Below, piece after piece: positions 60,140-64,000 of a stretch of 64,000 nt of DNA (positions are counted from its first letter, which is position 1; the number at the start of each line of letters is the position of its first letter). The notes under the pieces were generated by a model. That model saw only the letters and a program-made list of their open reading frames with translations. It was not told the origin of the DNA and made no database searches. This stretch comes from Chlorops oryzae (Eukaryota; Arthropoda; Insecta; Diptera; Chloropidae), in assembly GCA_020466095.1 (NCBI GenBank), contig CM035806.1, forward strand, positions 33,440,571 through 33,504,570, in the 5' to 3' direction. The translations under genes and the position numbers were made by a program.

Positions 60140-60298
60140 ATGAAAAGTCTGTTCGAAACGTGGAATGGTAGTCCATCTGCGGGATGGCCAAAGATACTTT
60201 TCTTCAAAAATATCTTATCCATTGGATGCTTAGTTTTTCTTGTTTTTGTTGTTATCCTGTTGCGTGGTCTCAGCTCAAGCGTTTTCTTTCCAAAATAA
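60140..60298 (+). CDS. small ORF 1 of a putative polycistronic gene, 52-aa membrane microprotein
   Basis: MKSLFETWNGSPSAGWPK, then a single strongly hydrophobic helix at about residues 24-41 (NILSIGCLVFLVFVVILL), then RGLSSSVFFPK. Type III or tail-anchored topology is likely, with a basic residue just after the helix. ATG with A at -3. A 65-residue form from 60101 is possible. Unrecognised product. Its stop is one base before the next ORF's ATG, so it probably shares a transcript with ORFs 2 and 3. The AATAAA at 61379 would serve the unit. Confidence 0.6.
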   Translation: MKSLFETWNGSPSAGWPKILFFKNILSIGCLVFLVFVVILLRGLSSSVFFPK

Positions 60299-60299
60299 A

Positions 60300-60410
60300 A
60301 TGGGAACAATAATTTCAACAGCCATTGGTTTGCCCAATGGTTTACCTACCTATGAAAAAGTTTTGCAACTTCCGAATGGAAAGGATTTCCGTTCCAAGAA
60401 ACAATTTTAA
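60300..60410 (+). CDS. small ORF 2, 36 aa, possible N-myristoylation motif
   Basis: MGTIISTAIGLPNGLPTYEK followed by VLQLPNGKDFRSKKQF. Start context AAAATGG is strong (A at -3, G at +4). Gly2 with Ser6 fits an N-myristoylation signal, and the basic C-terminus could support membrane binding. It starts 1 nt after the stop of ORF1 and ends 4 nt before the ATG of ORF3, in a different frame from ORF1. Two LPNG-type motifs occur. I do not recognise it. Confidence 0.55.
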   Translation: MGTIISTAIGLPNGLPTYEKVLQLPNGKDFRSKKQF

Positions 60411-60414
60411 AATA

Positions 60415-61233
60415 ATGAAAATAAAAGTCGGCGAATATGATTCGGGTCAACTGGCTAAGCCATCTCAAGAGGAGATTTTCGGTGAGGTTTTGTATTTATT
60501 TATTTATTATTTTTTTGTATTTTTGAAATGTTTGATCAGAGGCTTTGTTTTTGCAAGGGCCTAAACTTTCTTTTCGCCGACCCAGGTTATATATTTTATA
60601 TATAAAACGTGAATATCAAAATTGAAAACCTCTCTATATGTGTGTTATCTTAAGATGAAATCTTGATGAAATATCAAAAAGCGCACATGAGAATTTAAGG
60701 CTATAAGAGCAAAAAAAAAATAATAGTACGAGTAAAAATGAAAAACGATAAGATTTTTCAAATGGAAGAAAAAGTACAAAATCATTTTGAAAAGAAACCA
60801 TCGAATAACATTCTCGTCTCGAATAAAGTGACACATCTTATTTAATTTGAAGTTGAATAAAAGTGAAGAGAAGAGAAGAGAGAAGAAATGAAATGAGTAT
60901 CTATTCCTGTGATAAAGTATCAAAAGGATAAAAATCGCACTTTTATTTTTATTTTAGATTTAATGTTCGAGCAGCTACAATGTGAGTACCTACAGTATTC
61001 CCCGGATATATGCACCCCGGATATATGCACGCGAATTTGTGTCATTTGCCTTAAATCTTCATACAAGAAGAACCGCTTATAAATGCTCCCCGCTTATAGG
61101 CACAATTTTTCGTGCATTTTACACGGTGCTTATATCCGGGGAATACTGTACATGGCGGCTAAATAGAATCTCAGTTTTAGTTTTTTGTCTTGGAGATGTT
61201 GAATTGTTGCTTCGATCCAATAAACAATGTTGA
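60415..61233 (+). CDS. small ORF 3, 42 aa, spliced from three exons
   Basis: Exons 60415-60481, 60958-60981 (24-nt microexon) and 61196-61233. Donors are G|GTGAGG and T|GTGAGT; acceptors TTTTATTTTAG and TTTTTTGTCTTGGAG. The product starts MKIKVGEYDSGQLAKPSQEE and continues IFDLMFEQLQYVELLLRSNK, with an amphipathic, coiled-coil-like C-terminal half. Intron 2 is 214 bp, of which 158 bp is a MITE plus its TA duplication, leaving 56 bp, a normal fly intron size. This supports a real splice. Unspliced reading gives a hydrophobic, AT-driven tail and is less likely. Function unknown. Confidence 0.55.
60993..61148. mobile_element. pogo-like MITE in intron 2 of the small-ORF gene, 156 bp
   Basis: TA (60991-60992 and 61149-61150) flanks perfect ends CAGTATTCCCCGGATATA and TATCCGGGGAATACTG. 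A diverged copy surrounds the hAT at 31854. Confidence 0.85.
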
Positions 61234-61340
61234 TGGGGCTTCGTGCAAGACGCCGATATATAAACTGGATTAAACTGGATACAAGTGTGCTCGATGGTGA
61301 GATCTGCACGAGCTACTTGAAATTTGAGTACATAGATTGA
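61227..61340 (+). CDS. possible small ORF 4, 37 aa, overlapping the ORF3 stop
   Basis: MLMGLRARRRYINWIKLDTS then VLDGEICTSYLKFEYID. The ATG lies within ATGTTGA, overlapping the ORF3 terminator by 7 nt in another frame. It is too short to judge by composition. It ends about 40 nt before the poly(A) signal. Confidence 0.25.
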   Translation: MLMGLRARRRYINWIKLDTSVLDGEICTSYLKFEYID

Positions 61341-61378
61341 GAGATATTAAATTGAGAAATGATAAAACCTCAGCACAC

Positions 61379-61384
61379 AATAAA
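61379..61384 (+). terminator. polyadenylation signal of the small-ORF gene
   Basis: AATAAA in CACACAATAAAAGTC, about 145 nt after the ORF3 stop. Confidence 0.5.
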
Positions 61385-61721
61385 AGTCTAATGGCTTTTT
61401 CTAAGAGCCACTTGAATCGTTTAGGAGGTACTATATTGAGAACAGCTCGTGTGCATACGAGTAAAATGATGAAAAATGTTTGATATACAATTTTTTTTTT
61501 TTTTTTTTCTTAAATAATAACACCGGCACACACTAAAGGAAAGTCCTGTTACAGAAGGATGACATAGCCTTCCCTATGTTTTTGGGGTTCTGATCACGAA
61601 TCCGGAGTCAGATTTCCTCCATAACGCTCAGTTTTCGCGCCAGCGCTCCCCAAAACCCACCAAAGGGTTAATTTTTTAGAGCCATAAGATAAAAAATTAA
61701 ATATACCAACTTGAAGTCAAC

Positions 61722-61960
61722 ATTAAGCTACGACCCTTAATTTTCCCTCAATGCCCGTCCGCATCCCTTTTCAAACCTCCCTAAAAAGGTGAAATTTCTC
61801 CAATATGTTAGGAATCGAAATACGTCTCCCGGAACACGTTTTCGGGCACACTGAGCAAGATAATGCAGTCGAAATTACGCTACGACCCTTAATTTTCCCT
61901 CAACACCCCTCAGCATCCTTGATTAATCACCCCCAGTGGGGTGAAATTGCTATAATGCAC
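61722..61960. repeat. imperfect direct duplication, about 155-bp offset
   Basis: CTACGACCCTTAATTTTCCC occurs at about 61729 and 61880. Similar context follows (CTCAAYRCCC, then GGTGAAATT). The copies differ by small indels. Confidence 0.6.
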
Positions 61961-62054
61961 CCTGGAGATAATGCGGAACTATTTTTTAGCTTATATTGTT
62001 CACAGTCGCATATGCAAAGAATAGTAGAAAAAACGCGAAAAGTGGGCGATATAG

Positions 62055-62190
62055 TCCCCTCTGTGCCTTAGTTGGTTGAGATGCCAACTTACGAAGCGAG
62101 AGGCTCTGGGTTCAACGTTATTCTCATTGAGAACTGGTTCAAAATCACATTGTTCCTCTTGTACTTAGCTATCACCTGGTTAAGTTTAAC
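62055..62190 (+). mobile_element. tRNA-headed SINE fragment
   Basis: A-box-like CCTTAGTTGGTTGAGATG and B-box-like CTCTGGGTTCAACGTTA at tRNA-like spacing, then a non-tRNA body (GAGAACTGGTTCAAAATCAC). The tRNA fold looks eroded, so a functional tRNA is unlikely. Confidence 0.5.
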
Positions 62191-63440
62191 TAAAAATTCT
62201 GAGAACACCCTGTGTATACTTATAATATATGTATGTATGTATTTTTAAACAAAAAATATAATAATAATTCAATAATAAATTTCCTTCTGGACACAAAAAA
62301 ATGCGAGTTTAAAGCAAATAATAACTTAAAAGTACTTTCTTTTGAAGATATTACTGACGGCCTTGGTTATGCTTAAAATGTTTTCAAAAATTAACATGAC
62401 TTAAGAGATACTAAGCCATTCAGAGTGTTATCGACTAGTCTCGATCGAAATTCATTGCATATTAACCCCGCAGATGAAAAACGCCTTTTAGACTCAACAC
62501 ATGGTGGCTGGATCGTTGTGAGGGATTGGCATCCTTCAGTCCCCTAGCAGGCAATTTGAGATTCAATAGCCTGAGCGAATTGATACGACTGCAATTTTTT
62601 TTTATAAATAATTATCCAAACGCGAAGACAAGAAAGGAGCTAGGACATTCGCCCCTTAAGGGAAGGATCAAACCCAAAAAAAAAAAAAAAAAAAAAAAAC
62701 AGTTTCATACATGTTAGCATATATGTATCGTTTAGTTACCAATATCTCCAATCTATATACCTCCTTTGGACTTTAATCGACCACTTAAATAACCCCAATA
62801 AAAAATTAAAAAAAAAAACTAGCTGAGGAAATTCTTAAAAATTTTGACGCTCCAAACAACGGGTGGAGCCATTCATCAAATTTACGAGTCCAAAGACTTT
62901 CTCTTCGCAATCTCCTTCGGCTTTATTGCGCCAAATTACAATTCCCTTCACTCTCGACTGAAATGCTTTCACCAGAAATATTTTGCCAACATTTCGAATG
63001 CATTATTTCGATACAATTTTCAATCCCCCAAAAGCTTCGATTTCAATATTCCCAGCGCAAGGTTGCCTTTTTCGGGCACAAATACATTTAATTGGATATT
63101 GCATGACGAACTGGCATAATAGCCTTGTACCTGCAATTATCATTGGCAGTATTTGTCCTCATTTCCATCATTTCGGTTTCATCATTTTCATTCGTTGCAA
63201 GAGACGACTTATTTACGCATGTATGTAAGAGGTGAACTACCGCCAAATTTATGTAAAAAGTAACAGCAACAAAAACAATAATACCAACAACAACAACAAT
63301 TGCAGCAACAATTACCAATTAGTGTGTAACTCGTTTTGAGGTTCATATAAAAAGGCGAACGAATTTCGAAATCGACATGAGGTGGTCACTCAAAAAGACC
63401 ATAAAACCTCGTTATCAATTCGAGTCAAGATCATCGCATC
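62191..63440. other. intergenic, one unassigned open frame
   Basis: The open frame up to 63119 (FAISFGFIAPNYNSLHSRLK, FRYNFQSPKSFDFNIPSARL) has fairly even codon use but no recognised family and no convincing start. It may be an exon. CAACAACAACAACAATTGC at 63286 looks like fly UTR or regulatory DNA. A long A-run lies at 62676-62699. Confidence 0.25.
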
Positions 63441-63613
63441 CAGTAGCGTAGCGAGACATTACGGCGCCCGGCGAACGATGGGGCTCAATGCATGCCCAAT
63501 GCCGAAAATGCCGCCCCTCCAACCGGCCTCAACAAAAATACCTTCATAAAAATTGAAATATGATTTGGCGCCCGGGGCGGCTGCCCCCTTCGCTCCCCCT
63601 CACTACGCTACTG
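63441..63613. mobile_element. hAT-like MITE, 173 bp
   Basis: A perfect 8-bp duplication ATCGCATC (63433-63440 and 63614-63621). Ends CAGTAGCGTAGCGAG and CTCACTACGCTACTG. GGCGCCCGG words inside. Confidence 0.92.
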
Positions 63614-63766
63614 ATCGCATCAATCGTATTGTCCAAGTACATACATATATATCTTTGGAACGAATCCCGGCGAGAGATCTTCCTTCTTTTCGGACATTTG
63701 AAAATAAATACATAGTCATAGCTTGTACTGCTTTCGATTCATCTAATCATTTGCAATTGTTTTGTA

Positions 63767-64000
63767 CAGTGACGTACCGCTAGGGTGGGTTTCGAGAGTC
63801 CAACTCGGCCTCCTAAATGCCTACATAGTCGTGATATAAAGTTTTGTTATTCATGCGCCCGATTTCTTACGATTAGTTATGATTGATGATCGATTTTGAA
63901 CTGCGGCGAGAGTTGGTTCCTAGAAGATAATGGGGATAATATTGAACACCAAAAGCACTTCGGGGAAAAATTTTAAACATAACAAATTTTTTACAGTAAT
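63767..64000. mobile_element. probable left end of another hAT-like element, cut by the window edge
   Basis: CAGTGACGTACCGCTAGGGT is a typical GC-rich hAT terminus. The other end is not in the window, so this is unconfirmed. Confidence 0.4.

Noticed and set aside
62060..62125. possible functional tRNA gene
   Set aside because: The B box is eroded (GGGTTCAACGTTA) and the stems do not pair well.

Overview
This window looks like nuclear DNA of a higher fly (Diptera, Cyclorrhapha). It is AT-rich. The genes are split by short GT-AG introns (70-120 bp). The recognisable proteins are fly-like. Large intergenic spaces are filled with short non-autonomous transposons. I suspect a tephritid fruit fly or a relative, but the sequence alone does not prove the family.

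Genes. (1) 882-2981, minus: a complete seven-exon RPAP3/spaghetti co-chaperone gene (529 aa). (2) 8343-9806, minus: a complete two-exon clathrin light chain (219 aa). (3) 11065-13833, plus: a complete two-exon Nopp140 nucleolar phosphoprotein (899 aa) with a coding tandem array of 35-residue units. Genes 2 and 3 are divergently arranged. (4) 42909-46346, plus: a complete six-coding-exon SLC36-type amino acid transporter (457 aa). (5) About 60140-61400, plus: an unrecognised transcription unit with three consecutive small ORFs (52, 36 and 42 codons) separated by 1 and 4 nt. The third is spliced across three exons. A possible fourth ORF overlaps its stop. This is the best candidate here for something undescribed.

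Everything else is mobile DNA, simple repeats or unexplained sequence. Several insertions are resolved to the base by target-site duplications (TSDs) or by comparison with an unoccupied relative. There are hAT-type elements with 8-bp TSDs (4490, 31854, 46734, 54986, 63441), TTAA-flanked piggyBac-like MITEs (14138, 18876, 57630), TA-flanked pogo/Tigger-like MITEs (39522, 54914, 60993), and one TTA-flanked Harbinger-like element (29296). Two families of DINE-1/HINE-like elements carry GTCY microsatellites. tRNA-headed SINEs share a 3' tail with a decayed LINE at 15905. Nesting is deep: three layers at 46734-47922, and a piggyBac MITE inside a HINE beside an ATCGAT-rich element that holds another HINE.

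Other notable structure: three dispersed copies of a TIR element packed with ATCGAT (DREF/BEAF-type) motifs; a roughly 600-bp (TTAGG)n/(TCAGG)n array, the ancestral arthropod telomere motif, at 58640-59245; a 22-bp minisatellite at 51960; long AACAT and AAT microsatellites; and an inverted HINE dimer able to form a long hairpin. Joined gene models were built by eye from splice signals and reading frame, so exon ends are predictions.
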